From PALSA-894 sp963757565 (lineage in GTDB: Bacteria > Pseudomonadota > Alphaproteobacteria > Rhizobiales > Xanthobacteraceae), in NCBI GenBank assembly GCA_963757565.1, contig CAVWSB010000011.1, forward strand, positions 2,418,001-2,482,000: 64,000 bases of DNA. The letters are read 5' to 3'. How positions within the stretch are numbered: position 1 is the stretch's first letter; every line of letters begins with the position of its first letter. Made by a program: the position numbers and the translations under genes. The notes below the pieces were generated by a model. That model ran no database searches. It saw only the letters and a program-made list of their open reading frames with translations, and was not told the DNA's origin. Positions 16,290-24,770 of the stretch are shown here, one piece after another.

Positions 16290-17655
16290 CATCACGCCAG
16301 CGCGCGTTCTGCCACGCGCTGTTCCCCTCCGCCGCCCGCGCCTGTTCGTTGGCAAGTTCGGCCTGCCGCCGCCCGAGCCAGAAGCTGTTGACGAACCAAA
16401 GCAGGGATACCACCGCGGCAACGATCGACGCTTCGGTGATGCCCCAGCCGACCAGCCCGATCAGCGCATAGGACCATGCGCCGACCTGGTCGCCGGCCCG
16501 ATAGACCGCCGTGTCGATGAAATTTTTAGCCTTGTAGCGATCCTCGCGCGACACGACCGTATAGAGCACCTGCCGCGCCGGCTGCGTGATGCCGAAATTG
16601 CCGGAGCGCCGTAGGACCTGGAACACGATCACGGCAGACAGCGTCGGCAGCATCGCCAGCGCGCCGAACCCCACGATGCTGAGCGCCGGAAGCAGCGCGA
16701 GCGCGACCGCGACGCCAAGCCAGCGCACGAGGCGGCCGGTGAGAAACACCTGCACCACAAGCGTGATGACGTTCACGGCCAGATCGACGCTGGCGAAAAA
16801 CGCCGTCTGCGCGCCGCGGTTGGCGAAGCTCTGCGACACGACGCTCGCCTGACTGAAATAGAGAAATGTCGACGTGATCGCGTAGAGCAGCAGGAAAATC
16901 GCGGTGTTCAACAGATAAGGCGAACGGATGGCGTCGACGAACCCCGACATGACGCCGCCGCCGATCGGCTCCTCGTCCTGCTTCGCGTGCGGCCGGTCGC
17001 TCATCACTGCCGAGAGACGCGACAGCCGACGCACGCAGAAGGTTGAGACTTCGAGCAAGGCGGCCGCACCGAACAGCAGGACCGCCGGCTGCACATACTG
17101 GGCAAGCGAAGCCGTAAGGCTCGACCCGACGATCGCCCCAACGGTGGCACCGGCCGCGATGAAACCGAACAGCCGTTTGGCCTGCTCGGATGAGAAGATA
17201 TCGACGACCATCGACCAGAAGATCGCGACGACGAACAGGTTGAACACCGAGATCCAGATGAAGAAGAAACGACCGACCCATACGGTCTGCTCCGGCGTTG
17301 CGTAGTGCAGCGCCGCGCCAAACAGCAGGATGGTGACGGCGAAGAAGCGATACGAGATCGCGATGAACTGCCGGCGTGGCAGCAGCTTCACCAGCGCGGA
17401 GAACGGCACGTTCAGCACAAGCATCGCGATCAGCGTGCCGGTGAACAGCCAGGCCAGATTGTTCACGCCGCCCGCGACGCCCATCTGATCGCGGATCGGC
17501 CGCAGAATGTAATACGACGCCAGCACCGTGAAGATGTAGAGCCAGCACCAGCCGAGCGCGGGAAGCTCGGCCGGGCGGACATCGATCAGGCGGCGCAGGA
17601 TCTTGAGGAGCAGGTTTTCGGACGGGACGGGATCGGCGGGCGCAACACCCGTCAT
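16261..17655 (-). CDS. MFS-type transporter related to ATP/ADP (NTP/NDP) carriers
   Basis: Inner-membrane protein, 464 aa with about 11-12 hydrophobic segments. The N-terminal segment WLYIFTVLASYYILRPIRDQMG and FWSMVVDIFSSEQAKRLFGFIAAGATVGAIVGS match the bacterial MFS group related to ATP/ADP translocases. The substrate of free-living versions is not established, so nucleotide transport is inferred from the family only. Its end overlaps the ribBX end by 29 bp (convergent), and its start overlaps the preceding gene's stop in an ATGA, so the two minus-strand genes are translationally coupled. Confidence 0.8.
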   Translation of the reverse strand: MTGVAPADPVPSENLLLKILRRLIDVRPAELPALGWCWLYIFTVLASYYILRPIRDQMGVAGGVNNLAWLFTGTLIAMLVLNVPFSALVKLLPRRQFIAISYRFFAVTILLFGAALHYATPEQTVWVGRFFFIWISVFNLFVVAIFWSMVVDIFSSEQAKRLFGFIAAGATVGAIVGSSLTASLAQYVQPAVLLFGAAALLEVSTFCVRRLSRLSAVMSDRPHAKQDEEPIGGGVMSGFVDAIRSPYLLNTAIFLLLYAITSTFLYFSQASVVSQSFANRGAQTAFFASVDLAVNVITLVVQVFLTGRLVRWLGVAVALALLPALSIVGFGALAMLPTLSAVIVFQVLRRSGNFGITQPARQVLYTVVSREDRYKAKNFIDTAVYRAGDQVGAWSYALIGLVGWGITEASIVAAVVSLLWFVNSFWLGRRQAELANEQARAAEGNSAWQNARWRDVTPLVPPSR

Positions 17656-18383
17656 TGCGTCAGGCCGAACTTCGCCCGCATTTCACTCGCGGTAAGCTGC
17701 TGGCCGTAGATCGGCCCCCCCTGCGCGAACTCCTGCGCGCGCGCGAGCGGCACCGCGACTGCGACGAAGCCGGCATCCTTCACGAGCTGCGTCGCCACTT
17801 CGATCGCGTGCTTGTCGTCGCCCGCAATCGGGATCGCCATTGGCTCGCCCGAACGATGCGACTCCTTCTGGAAGATGCCGACGCCCATCGAGTTGAACGC
17901 GCGCACCACATGCGCACCGGGAAAATAGGACGCGGTCGTGTTGCCGATGCCCTTCTCCCGGGTTTCCTTCACGAGGTCTTCGCCGTCGCGCGCCGCGACC
18001 GCATTGTCGGCATCGAGCACGATCTTGCCGGCAAATTTCGGCGCGTATTCCTTCGCGATGTCCGGAATGGCCTTGTAGGGCACCGCGAGGAAAATCACGT
18101 CGCCGAAAGCCAATGCGTCCGCAACTGTTCCGGCCTTGGCGTTCGGGCCGAGCCCCTCGACGAGGGATTTGAGATTCTCCGGATTGCGCGAGGAGAACAG
18201 CACCTGGTGGCCAGCCTTCGCCCAGAAGCCGCCAATCGTGCCGCCGATCTTTCCCGAGCCGATCACGCCGATCTTGAGCTTGTCCTGCGCACGCGCCAGA
18301 CGGGGCGCCGCAGCAGCGAGCAGGACGCCCGCGCCAAGACGAAACAGATCGCGCCGTGAGGTGACGGTCAGACGAACGGTCAT
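17652..18383 (-). CDS. Tat-exported NADPH-dependent F420 reductase-like oxidoreductase
   Basis: 243 aa. The N-terminus SRRDLFRLGAGVLLAAAAPRLARAQ is a twin-arginine signal peptide (about 9-33). It is followed by a Rossmann domain starting KIGVIGSGKIGGTIGGFWAKAGHQVLFSSRNPE, with a GxGxxG-like motif and an NADP-preferring SR. This is COG2085, F420H2:NADP oxidoreductase-like; such proteins also occur where no F420 is made, so F420 use is not implied. Export of a nicotinamide-nucleotide-binding domain is unusual and suggests prefolded transport with its cofactor. ATGA coupling to the downstream carrier gene. Confidence 0.85.
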   Translation of the reverse strand: MTVRLTVTSRRDLFRLGAGVLLAAAAPRLARAQDKLKIGVIGSGKIGGTIGGFWAKAGHQVLFSSRNPENLKSLVEGLGPNAKAGTVADALAFGDVIFLAVPYKAIPDIAKEYAPKFAGKIVLDADNAVAARDGEDLVKETREKGIGNTTASYFPGAHVVRAFNSMGVGIFQKESHRSGEPMAIPIAGDDKHAIEVATQLVKDAGFVAVAVPLARAQEFAQGGPIYGQQLTASEMRAKFGLTQ

Positions 18384-18547
18384 TTGAAATTCTCCGGGGT
18401 GGGCGGCATTGCGGGCGGGAGGTTAGCGGGGCGCTTCACGTCCCGACAGCAGGTGGGACGTGACATCACCCCGATGTGAACATTGCTGATCGAGGTGGAA
18501 CATCACCGTCGAAGCGGGCCGCAGAATCTGGTGCGCGATGAAATCGG

Positions 18548-19222
18548 CTACAGCCGGTTGAGCATGACGATGCGTCGGATCACCTCTGGCGGCGTCTCAT
18601 CGTCCGCCTTCTTCTTGAGCGCGAGCACCTTTTGCGCGGCCGGACGCGTCAGGCAGCGCCTGAGCCAGCCCTCGAGGTTCGGCACCGCCGAGAGATCCAT
18701 TTCGACGGCACGGCTGATGACGGCCGCGACATTGAGATCGGCCACAGTAAAATCGGCACCGAGCAAGTAGGGCCGCTTCGCCACCGCGGCGTCGAGCACG
18801 CGGAATGGCTTCGCCACAACACGCAGCGCTTCGGCAAGCCGCACGGGATCGCGCTCGGCCTCCGGCAGGCGGTTCGCATGCAGCGACCAGATGTTGACGC
18901 CGCGGTCCACCTCATTGAGCGCCCACATGCTCCACTGCCAGGTCCGCGCTTCATCCTCCAACTTGGCGGGGTAGAGCGTGCCGTTGGAATGCTTCTTGGC
19001 CAGATAGAGCGTGATCGCGAGCGACTCGAACAGCACGAATTCGCCGTCGTCGATGAAGGGCAGCCGTCCGTTCGGATTGATCGCACGAAACTCCGGCGCG
19101 CCGGCGCCGGCATCACCGATCTCGATCGGCAGGTGTTCGTAGGCGAGCCCGATTTCGTCGGCGATCCAGAGCACGCGAAAGGCACGCGTGCGAGCGATGC
19201 CGTAGATGCGCAGGTTCGGCAC
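18548..19222 (-). CDS. Glutathione S-transferase family protein
   Basis: Cytosolic GST, 224 aa. The thioredoxin-like N-terminal domain (1-80) starts LRIYGIARTRAFRVLWIADEIGLAYEHLPIE and carries the glutathione-contact segments NPNGRLPFIDDGEFVLFESLAITLYLAKK. The all-helical C-terminal domain contains the conserved LLGADFTVADLNVAAVI. The start is GTG 19222, chosen because TCCTCC on the plus strand (GGAGGA on the gene strand, 19228-19233) is ideally spaced; longer upstream frames have no homology. Substrate unknown. Confidence 0.9.
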   Translation of the reverse strand: MPNLRIYGIARTRAFRVLWIADEIGLAYEHLPIEIGDAGAGAPEFRAINPNGRLPFIDDGEFVLFESLAITLYLAKKHSNGTLYPAKLEDEARTWQWSMWALNEVDRGVNIWSLHANRLPEAERDPVRLAEALRVVAKPFRVLDAAVAKRPYLLGADFTVADLNVAAVISRAVEMDLSAVPNLEGWLRRCLTRPAAQKVLALKKKADDETPPEVIRRIVMLNRL

Positions 19223-19339
19223 GTGGTTCCTCCGAGACTGATGCGCGAGCATACGGAACGCGCCACGACATCGCACCCCGCCACAGCCCGCGCGGCGCTG
19301 ATCGGCGATCAGGTGGCGCCGGCCTCGACATCGTGACTG

Positions 19340-19516
19340 ATGGCGGGATGCGCGTCGATTGTCGATATCGGCGACCGCTCCTGGTTCGCTACGCGCGCGC
19401 GCCGTCACGCATTCTACAAGATGATCGCGATCTCGCGCGGCACCAATATCGTGCGTCGCGAGTTCGGCTTGCCCGAGGCGGAGATCCCGGCGAACAAGAC
19501 GCGCTATATGTTGTGA
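19340..19516 (+). other. Unidentified 58-residue open frame, possible gene remnant
   Basis: The 389-bp gap between the GST and the next minus-strand gene holds an ATG-started frame on the plus strand that looks protein-like in its second half (TNIVRREFGLPEAEIPANKT). It has no recognisable domain, no clear ribosome-binding site, and a stop codon two codons before the ATG. It may be the C-terminal fragment of a lost gene. Nothing else was seen in this gap. Confidence 0.25.
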
Positions 19517-19611
19517 CGGCGACGCGCAGGCCAGTCGACGGATTTCAAAGACCTCCGTTCGCTCCGGCGCTCGCGCGCCGAAGCGAATTTGTGAGGCGCG
19601 TCTCCGACCGG

Positions 19612-19989
19612 TCAGAACGGAACGCATTGTCCGCGGCTGTGGCTGAAGCGGAAGCCGGGCCGACAACCTTCGCCGCCGCGGCCTCGCCGGGGACCATCAC
19701 CAAGTGCCCCACCGATAATACCGTTGACGATCGCCGCCCCCGGATTAATGCCATCCATTTCGACGCAGGCCTGACGACGGTTGCTGAAACGCATGCCCCG
19801 ACCGCAGCCATCGCGCACCAGCGTGACATCGCTGCCGTGCGCCTGGGTGATTGCACCTTTGCTGACCGTCAGCGGCGCCGCCGTCGCGTTTCCCGCGAGC
19901 ATTACGCTCGACGCGCCCACCGCGATCATCATGGCGAGCGCGGCAAGCATTGATACGTTTGATCGTAATTTCGTGGCAAAGAATGACAT
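19612..19989 (-). CDS. Small exported Cys/Gly/Arg-rich protein (GCG-type motif)
   Basis: 125 aa with an N-terminal hydrophobic signal (LAALAMMIAVGASSVMLAGNATA), so probably periplasmic or secreted. The mature part holds two related blocks, DGCGRGMRFSNRRQACVEMDG and EGCRPGFRFSHSRGQCVPF, each a Cys-aromatic-basic-Cys unit that could form a disulfide knuckle. They are joined by a Gly-rich segment, VNGIIGGALGDG. The pattern recalls the GCG/CRPN-motif proteins common in Bradyrhizobium relatives; this match is tentative. The start ATG 19989 is preferred over an in-frame ATG at 20031 because the signal peptide follows directly. Confidence 0.65.
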   Translation of the reverse strand: MSFFATKLRSNVSMLAALAMMIAVGASSVMLAGNATAAPLTVSKGAITQAHGSDVTLVRDGCGRGMRFSNRRQACVEMDGINPGAAIVNGIIGGALGDGPRRGRGGEGCRPGFRFSHSRGQCVPF

Positions 19990-20263
19990 TGTATTCCCCT
20001 GAGTTGTATTTTTTGGATTGGAAGGATTCATTTTCGCGCCTCACTGCCCTAGAGTAAAAAGCATGATGGCGCAATGTTCTGCATCGTTTAGGAGTCACGT
20101 GTAGCGCAATACAGTCTTGCTTAACGCCGGATTGTCGCAAGTATTTCTATGCGGACGACTTGCTGATATTTTGCGGCCGACAGCGGCGCAGGATTTTTTC
20201 TGGAAGACTCACGTACGAGTGCGAAAATTATCCACACTCGCGTGGAAGCGCGACAAAGCGCTC

Positions 20264-20713
20264 TCAGCGCCCGATGTCGTCGAGTCCGGCCTGCCCCGCC
20301 AGCGAGCCGCCGCTTGCCGCACCGTCTTGCCCGCCATCACCTGCAGCGCTTTCGTCGAGCGCGCCGTTCGGACTCATCTTGTCGATCGTCTGCGGAAGGT
20401 GTTGCGCCAGCATGGCGAGCAGCTGATCGACCGGGAGGCCGGCCGAGCGGGCCATCTGCTGCACCTGTTCGCTGCCGAGCGCGTTGCGCAACTGATCGGC
20501 CGAAATCGCATGGTTGGCGCCATTGCCGAGCCATGAAGCGACCTGGTCGCCGAGGCCGCCCTGCTGCAGCTGCGTCAGCAATCCGCCGATGCCGCCGAGG
20601 TTGGTTTGGCCCAGAAGCTGCCCAAGCAGGCCCGGTAGGAGCGACGTCTCACCTTGCCCACCTCCCATCGCGCCGCGCAGTGCGCCCGAAACAATCTGGT
20701 CGAACAATCCCAT
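20264..20713 (-). CDS. YidB family (DUF937) protein
   Basis: 149 aa. It starts MGLFDQIVSGALRGAMGG, the typical YidB beginning, followed by Gly/Leu-rich LLPGLLGQLLGQTNLGGIGGLLTQLQQGGLGDQVASWLG and the conserved ISADQLRNALGSEQVQQMARSAGLPVDQLLAMLAQHLPQTIDKMSP. The C-terminal 25 residues are Gly/Ala/Asp-rich and low-complexity. The function is not established. It lies 51 bp downstream of the HhH protein gene on the same strand, so the two may form an operon. Confidence 0.85.
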   Translation of the reverse strand: MGLFDQIVSGALRGAMGGGQGETSLLPGLLGQLLGQTNLGGIGGLLTQLQQGGLGDQVASWLGNGANHAISADQLRNALGSEQVQQMARSAGLPVDQLLAMLAQHLPQTIDKMSPNGALDESAAGDGGQDGAASGGSLAGQAGLDDIGR

Positions 20714-20764
20714 GACCTCTCTCCTTCACCGTAGTCGACGAATCCGGCCGCCCCCCGGCACATC

Positions 20765-21115
20765 TCAGAAGCTAACGAGATCCTTGATCGCCGCTTCGGC
20801 GTTCGAGGGGACGACCTTGCGCGCAACGAAATCGGCCCAGTCTTTGTATTTGCCCTTGGCGCGACCCTCGACAATGGACTTCGCCCGCGCCGGACCGATC
20901 TGCGGCAGCGCGTCCAGTTGCTCGGCGGTCGCGGTGTTGAGGTTGACCTTTTGGGCCACCGCGGGCGCAGCCTTGGTCGCGGCGGGAGCCGGCGCAGGGG
21001 CCGATTTCGCCGCAGGCGCCGCGGGTGCGGCATCTTTTTTCGGCGTTTGAGCAAAAGCCGGGGAGGCCGCAATCACAAGGGTCGCCACGAGGGCGAGAAT
21101 TGATCTTCCGGTCAT
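20765..21115 (-). CDS. Exported helix-hairpin-helix (ComEA-like) protein
   Basis: 116 aa. Residues 1-23 are a signal peptide ending in SPAFA. An Ala/Pro/Lys-rich linker (about 24-55) follows, then a single helix-hairpin-helix domain: KVNLNTATAEQLDALPQIGPARAKSIVEGRAKG, KYKDWADFVARKVV. Small exported HhH proteins of the ComEA type bind DNA non-specifically in the periplasm during DNA uptake in some bacteria. Here no other competence genes are visible, so DNA binding is only inferred from the fold. Confidence 0.85.
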   Translation of the reverse strand: MTGRSILALVATLVIAASPAFAQTPKKDAAPAAPAAKSAPAPAPAATKAAPAVAQKVNLNTATAEQLDALPQIGPARAKSIVEGRAKGKYKDWADFVARKVVPSNAEAAIKDLVSF

Positions 21116-21440
21116 GCGACGTTTTCCTTCCTGTTCGCACGGCCGCCTGTGCGGCGGCTCGGATCCAGGTTCCCGATCATGGAACCCGGTCCAAGGTTAA
21201 ATTGTGGCGGATTACAGTTTCGGCGAACGACAATCAGGGAGAAGCATCGGTCTCATCCTGAATCTGCAACTCGTCTCGCGCGCTTTGACTTCGCCGTCTC
21301 CGACGCAGCTCGCACGGCCTGCGCAAACACCTCATGCCGCTCGGCGCTCTAACCCCGCTCAAGCGGCACTCTGCGCCCCCGGCCACCGCTCGAACTCCAC
21401 TTGATCTTGTCCTCGCCTTTCAGGGCTTTATCTAGCCATC
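21116..21440. other. Divergent intergenic region (HhH / hemerythrin)
   Basis: A gap of 325 bp between divergent genes. It must contain both promoters. I checked it for the GGAAC-N16/17-CGTT stress promoter, tRNA and strong hairpins and found none. A GGAAC at about 21181 lacks the matching CGTT. Confidence 0.3.
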
Positions 21441-22043
21441 ATGACAGACTTGATGAAGATCGAGCCATCCACCCTGTCGCTCGATGTGCGGACCGGCTGG
21501 CCGGCCGAACTGCGGCTGCTGATCGAGCGTTACCCGCGCGAAGTCTGGCCGGGGCACGCCAATCTCGGCGCCATGGCGCAGTTCTGGCTGCAGCGCCACG
21601 ACATGTTCCGCGAGATTGGCGCCACCCTCGAACGGGCGACCCTGGCGTTTCGTGACGGGACGGCGACCGCGCAGGACTTCCGCACCTGGTTTCCGCACCG
21701 GCTGCAGTTCTTCCTGCAACAGCTCAACGCCCATCACCAGATCGAGGACCTGCACTATTTCCCGGTGTTCCAGGCGGCCGAGTCGCGTCTCGCCCGCGGC
21801 TTCGACGTGTTGGAGGGCGATCACCACGCGATCCACCGCTCGATCGAACGGACGGTTGAAACCGCGAACGCCTTCCTGCGCACACCGCTCAACGATCCCG
21901 AGCCGCTGCGAAAGGCGGGTGAAGCCTATGCGGCGGCGGGCGACGCGTTGTTGCGCCAGCTTCGCCAGCACCTCGGCGACGAGGAGGACCTGATCATCCC
22001 ACTGATCCTCGACCGCGGAGAGACGGCGCTCGGCGTCGGCTGA
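21441..22043 (+). CDS. Hemerythrin-like domain protein
   Basis: 200 aa, predicted four-helix bundle. Metal-ligand-like residues are present in helices: HDMFREI (about 53-59), AHHQIEDLHYFPVFQ (about 97-111), EGDHHAIHRSIE (about 125-136) and HLGDEEDLIIPLIL (about 177-190), matching the H...HxxxE...HxxxD spacing of hemerythrin/HHE domains that bind a di-iron site. Roles known for the family include oxygen, nitric oxide or iron sensing and storage; which applies is unknown. The start ATG 21441 is the first in frame. Confidence 0.85.
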   Translation: MTDLMKIEPSTLSLDVRTGWPAELRLLIERYPREVWPGHANLGAMAQFWLQRHDMFREIGATLERATLAFRDGTATAQDFRTWFPHRLQFFLQQLNAHHQIEDLHYFPVFQAAESRLARGFDVLEGDHHAIHRSIERTVETANAFLRTPLNDPEPLRKAGEAYAAAGDALLRQLRQHLGDEEDLIIPLILDRGETALGVG

Positions 22044-22258
22044 GGGGTCCCGTCCGCCGTCATGCACGCTATCCACAGCCGCCGCCGCTCGTTCAGCCAT
22101 CGACTGCATCAAGAATGCGCTTCATGAACGCTCAAGATTTGTTCATGATCATCTGGCTTGTTAATTCGTGCTGCGTCGGTCTCCTGTCTGTTTGTCTGTA
22201 GCGTGCACCGCGCCGCGTCCCACCTGGCGCAGTTCCCTCTTCCAACGAACAGCGAAAG

Positions 22259-22873
22259 ATGGACGCGACACTCTGGAGTCGGACTCCGCTGGCCACCCGG
22301 CCGAGCCGCTACGATACCGGTGCCTTTGCAACCGAAGACCTCGACGAGGGTACGGTCGTCATCCCCAAATGGAATGAATCAATCGACGGCGTTGAGGGCT
22401 GGATCCGCCTCGACCGCCGCCAGGTTCAAAAACTGCCGCCCGACGCCAAGGCGCTATTCCGCCGTTACGGGCTCGATGTCGATTTCGACCAGATCCTCGG
22501 GCCTGTGGATATCAGCTTCGTCACCGACCCGGACAACTTCATCAACCATTCCTGCAACCCGAACCTGCGCTATGACGATGTCGGGAATGTTGTCGCGGCG
22601 CGCGACATCCGGGCGGGTGAGGAAGTGTTCATCGACTACGGCTTCTTCATTGTGAACTTCGACGAGCCGTTCACCTGCTCGTGCGGAGCGCAGAACTGCC
22701 GCGGCCGGGTGCGTCGGCAGGACTGGAAGAAGCTCGCAGCCACCTACGGCATGAACATGCCGCGCTTCCTGCACACCCGCATCGCCGAGACGCTGAAGAA
22801 CGAACGGCGTCCCCGGCGCTATGCCCGCAGTCCGGCGGCGACCCCGTCGGCACAGACATCAACGGCGGTATGA
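22259..22873 (+). CDS. SET-domain protein (first of tandem pair)
   Basis: 204 aa. Most of the protein is a SET domain, the SAM-dependent protein-lysine methyltransferase fold. Visible signatures are the catalytic pseudoknot NFINHSCNPNLRYDD (about 93-107), GEEVFIDYGFF (about 121-131), and a post-SET-like cysteine cluster CSCGAQNCRGRV (about 140-151), which suggests a zinc site close to the active site as in eukaryotic enzymes. The N-terminal part has AFATEDLDEGTVVIPKW, corresponding to the SET-N strand. The next SET gene starts 3 bp after its stop, so they are one operon. The target protein is unknown. Confidence 0.87.
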   Translation: MDATLWSRTPLATRPSRYDTGAFATEDLDEGTVVIPKWNESIDGVEGWIRLDRRQVQKLPPDAKALFRRYGLDVDFDQILGPVDISFVTDPDNFINHSCNPNLRYDDVGNVVAARDIRAGEEVFIDYGFFIVNFDEPFTCSCGAQNCRGRVRRQDWKKLAATYGMNMPRFLHTRIAETLKNERRPRRYARSPAATPSAQTSTAV

Positions 22874-22876
22874 GCG

Positions 22877-23875
22877 ATGCGCGAATCCCTCGGCGGTGAC
22901 TTCCATCAGCGGATCGAGGCCCTGCTCGAACAGATCGAGGAGCGGCCGCCGGAAGTCCGTTCCCCGCCCCAGCGCAGTGAGGCTCAGGCGCGCGTGGGCG
23001 AGGAGTTGCCGACCGAACGCCCGTTCCGAAGCCGCCAGCGAACCGACGTGACCGCCGCGGTCGAGCCCGCGCCGCGTTGGCCGCATTCGCCGTCGCTCGA
23101 TGAGTTGTTCGCGCAATTCCACCAGCAGGGACGCGAAGCTGCCCCGCCTGCGCCTCCCCGCGAGCCACGTGCGCCCGAGCCGGCACCTGAACCGGAGCCC
23201 CGCTCCCCGGCGCTGGAAGAGATGTTCGCGCAACTTGAAAAGCCGGCTCCGGAACCGCCACCGGCCGCACCGGCTCTGTTGCCGCCTGTGGAATCGGACC
23301 GCGATCCGGCCGCGGTGGCGCGCGATCGCGATCTCATCGACGCAGCCTCCGGCGCGCTATACCGGGTGCGCCCCTCGCCGCTCGGCCGCGGCCTGTTTGC
23401 ATGCCGCGCGATCGCGGGGCAGACGCGGCTTTTCGGGGAGGACGACTGGGCCGACGAGACTGAACGCAAGGTTTTCTCGATCCTCACGCCCCCGCAGATC
23501 GCCAACCTCACCGAGCGCCTTCGCACCATTTTCCTCGTCTATGCCTACAATGTGGACATCACCCGGGTCAGCGGCACCTTCCATCCCGAGGGCGTGCGCC
23601 ATCCGACGAATTTCATGAATCACTCCTGCGAACCGAACGCGGGCTACGACGGCGCAGGCAATATCGTCGCCCTGCGCAACATTGCGCCCGACGAAGAAAT
23701 TCGCATGGACTATGGCACCTACAGCTTTTCGTTCGACCACGAGTTCACCTGCACCTGCGGCGCACTATGGTGCCGCGGACGGGTGACGCGCGACGACTGG
23801 CGCGCCCTTGTGCTGACGGGCTTGCGGCTGCCCGAATTCATGCGCGAGCACACCAAACAGGCGCTGTGGGGCTAG
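22877..23875 (+). CDS. SET-domain protein with disordered N-terminal extension (second of pair)
   Basis: 332 aa. Residues 1-150 are Pro/Glu/Arg-rich and probably disordered. They contain a repeated short helix: SPSLDELFAQFHQQ (about 72-85) and SPALEEMFAQLEKP (about 112-125), with a looser copy near the start (FHQRIEALLEQIEE). Residues about 155-320 are a SET domain with SPLGRGLFACRAIAGQTRLF, NFMNHSCEPNAGYDGAGN, DEEIRMDYGTYSF and the post-SET cysteines CTCGALWCRGRV. It differs enough from the upstream SET protein to be an old duplication. The helix repeats look like docking motifs. Confidence 0.87.
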   Translation: MRESLGGDFHQRIEALLEQIEERPPEVRSPPQRSEAQARVGEELPTERPFRSRQRTDVTAAVEPAPRWPHSPSLDELFAQFHQQGREAAPPAPPREPRAPEPAPEPEPRSPALEEMFAQLEKPAPEPPPAAPALLPPVESDRDPAAVARDRDLIDAASGALYRVRPSPLGRGLFACRAIAGQTRLFGEDDWADETERKVFSILTPPQIANLTERLRTIFLVYAYNVDITRVSGTFHPEGVRHPTNFMNHSCEPNAGYDGAGNIVALRNIAPDEEIRMDYGTYSFSFDHEFTCTCGALWCRGRVTRDDWRALVLTGLRLPEFMREHTKQALWG

Positions 23876-23921
23876 GCTTTTCGCGGCGGCGCGTGCGAGC
23901 CTCCTGCTGATGGAGGCCACG

Positions 23922-24770
23922 ATGTCCAGATGGCTTGCACTGGCGATCCCGATCCTTGCGCTGATCGCTTTCGGCGCAATCGCTGCGCCGCGCCTCGCGG
24001 AGTTTCCCGGCAGCAGCGCACCAAATGCAGTCGAGGTCGACGTCGAGCTGGTGATGGCGGTCGACATCTCCTACTCGATGGACATGGACGAGTTGGCGCT
24101 GCAGCGCGAGGGTTACGCGCAGGCGATCGCCTCGCAGGACTTCCTCAACGCGCTGAAGCAGGGCGGCAACGGCAAGATCGCCGTGACGCTGGTCGAATGG
24201 GCCGGCGTCAGCGACCAGCGGGTCGTGGTGCCGTGGCGGCTGGTTGACGGCGCGGCCACCGCCCAAGCCGTGTCGGAAGAAATGGCGCGCGCGCCGGTAC
24301 GGCGCGCCTTCCGCACCTCAATCGCAGGCGCGCTGAACTTTGCCATGGGCCTGTTCGAGAACAGTGGGTTTCGCGGGCTGCGCCGCGTGATCGACGTATC
24401 GGGGGACGGTACCAACAATCAGGGTCCGCCGGTGACGCAGGCGCGCGACGACGCGGTCGCCAAGGGCATCCAGATCAACGGCTTGCCGATCATGCTGAAA
24501 GAGCCGCAGCCGAACTCGATCGATATCAAGGACCTCGATATCTACTATGAGGACTGCGTGATCGGCGGCCCCGGCGCATTCGTGGTGCCGATCCGTGAGC
24601 GCGAGAAGTTTAAGGACGCGATCCGCACCAAGCTGGTGCTCGACATCGCGGAGCGCTCGGGGGAGCCACGCGTGATGCCGGCGTCTGCGGACGCGCCGCG
24701 CATCTCCTGCACCATCGGTGAACAGATGTGGCAGCGCCGCTGGGGCAGCGGCGGGATCGACTGGCGCTAA
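23922..24770 (+). CDS. DUF1194 family exported VWA-like protein
   Basis: 282 aa. It has an N-terminal signal or anchor (LALAIPILALIAFGAIAAPRL). The mature domain starts VDVELVMAVDISYSMDMDELALQREGYAQAI; DISYS is a DxSxS metal-ion-dependent adhesion site typical of von Willebrand A folds, followed by VSGDGTNNQGPPVTQARDDA, which supplies another MIDAS residue. It is called DUF1194 in alphaproteobacteria; function unknown. The start ATG 23922 is preferred to the ATG at 23910 because GGAGG lies at 23912-23916. Convergent with the RNA methyltransferase gene, with 4 bp of overlap. Confidence 0.88.
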   Translation: MSRWLALAIPILALIAFGAIAAPRLAEFPGSSAPNAVEVDVELVMAVDISYSMDMDELALQREGYAQAIASQDFLNALKQGGNGKIAVTLVEWAGVSDQRVVVPWRLVDGAATAQAVSEEMARAPVRRAFRTSIAGALNFAMGLFENSGFRGLRRVIDVSGDGTNNQGPPVTQARDDAVAKGIQINGLPIMLKEPQPNSIDIKDLDIYYEDCVIGGPGAFVVPIREREKFKDAIRTKLVLDIAERSGEPRVMPASADAPRISCTIGEQMWQRRWGSGGIDWR

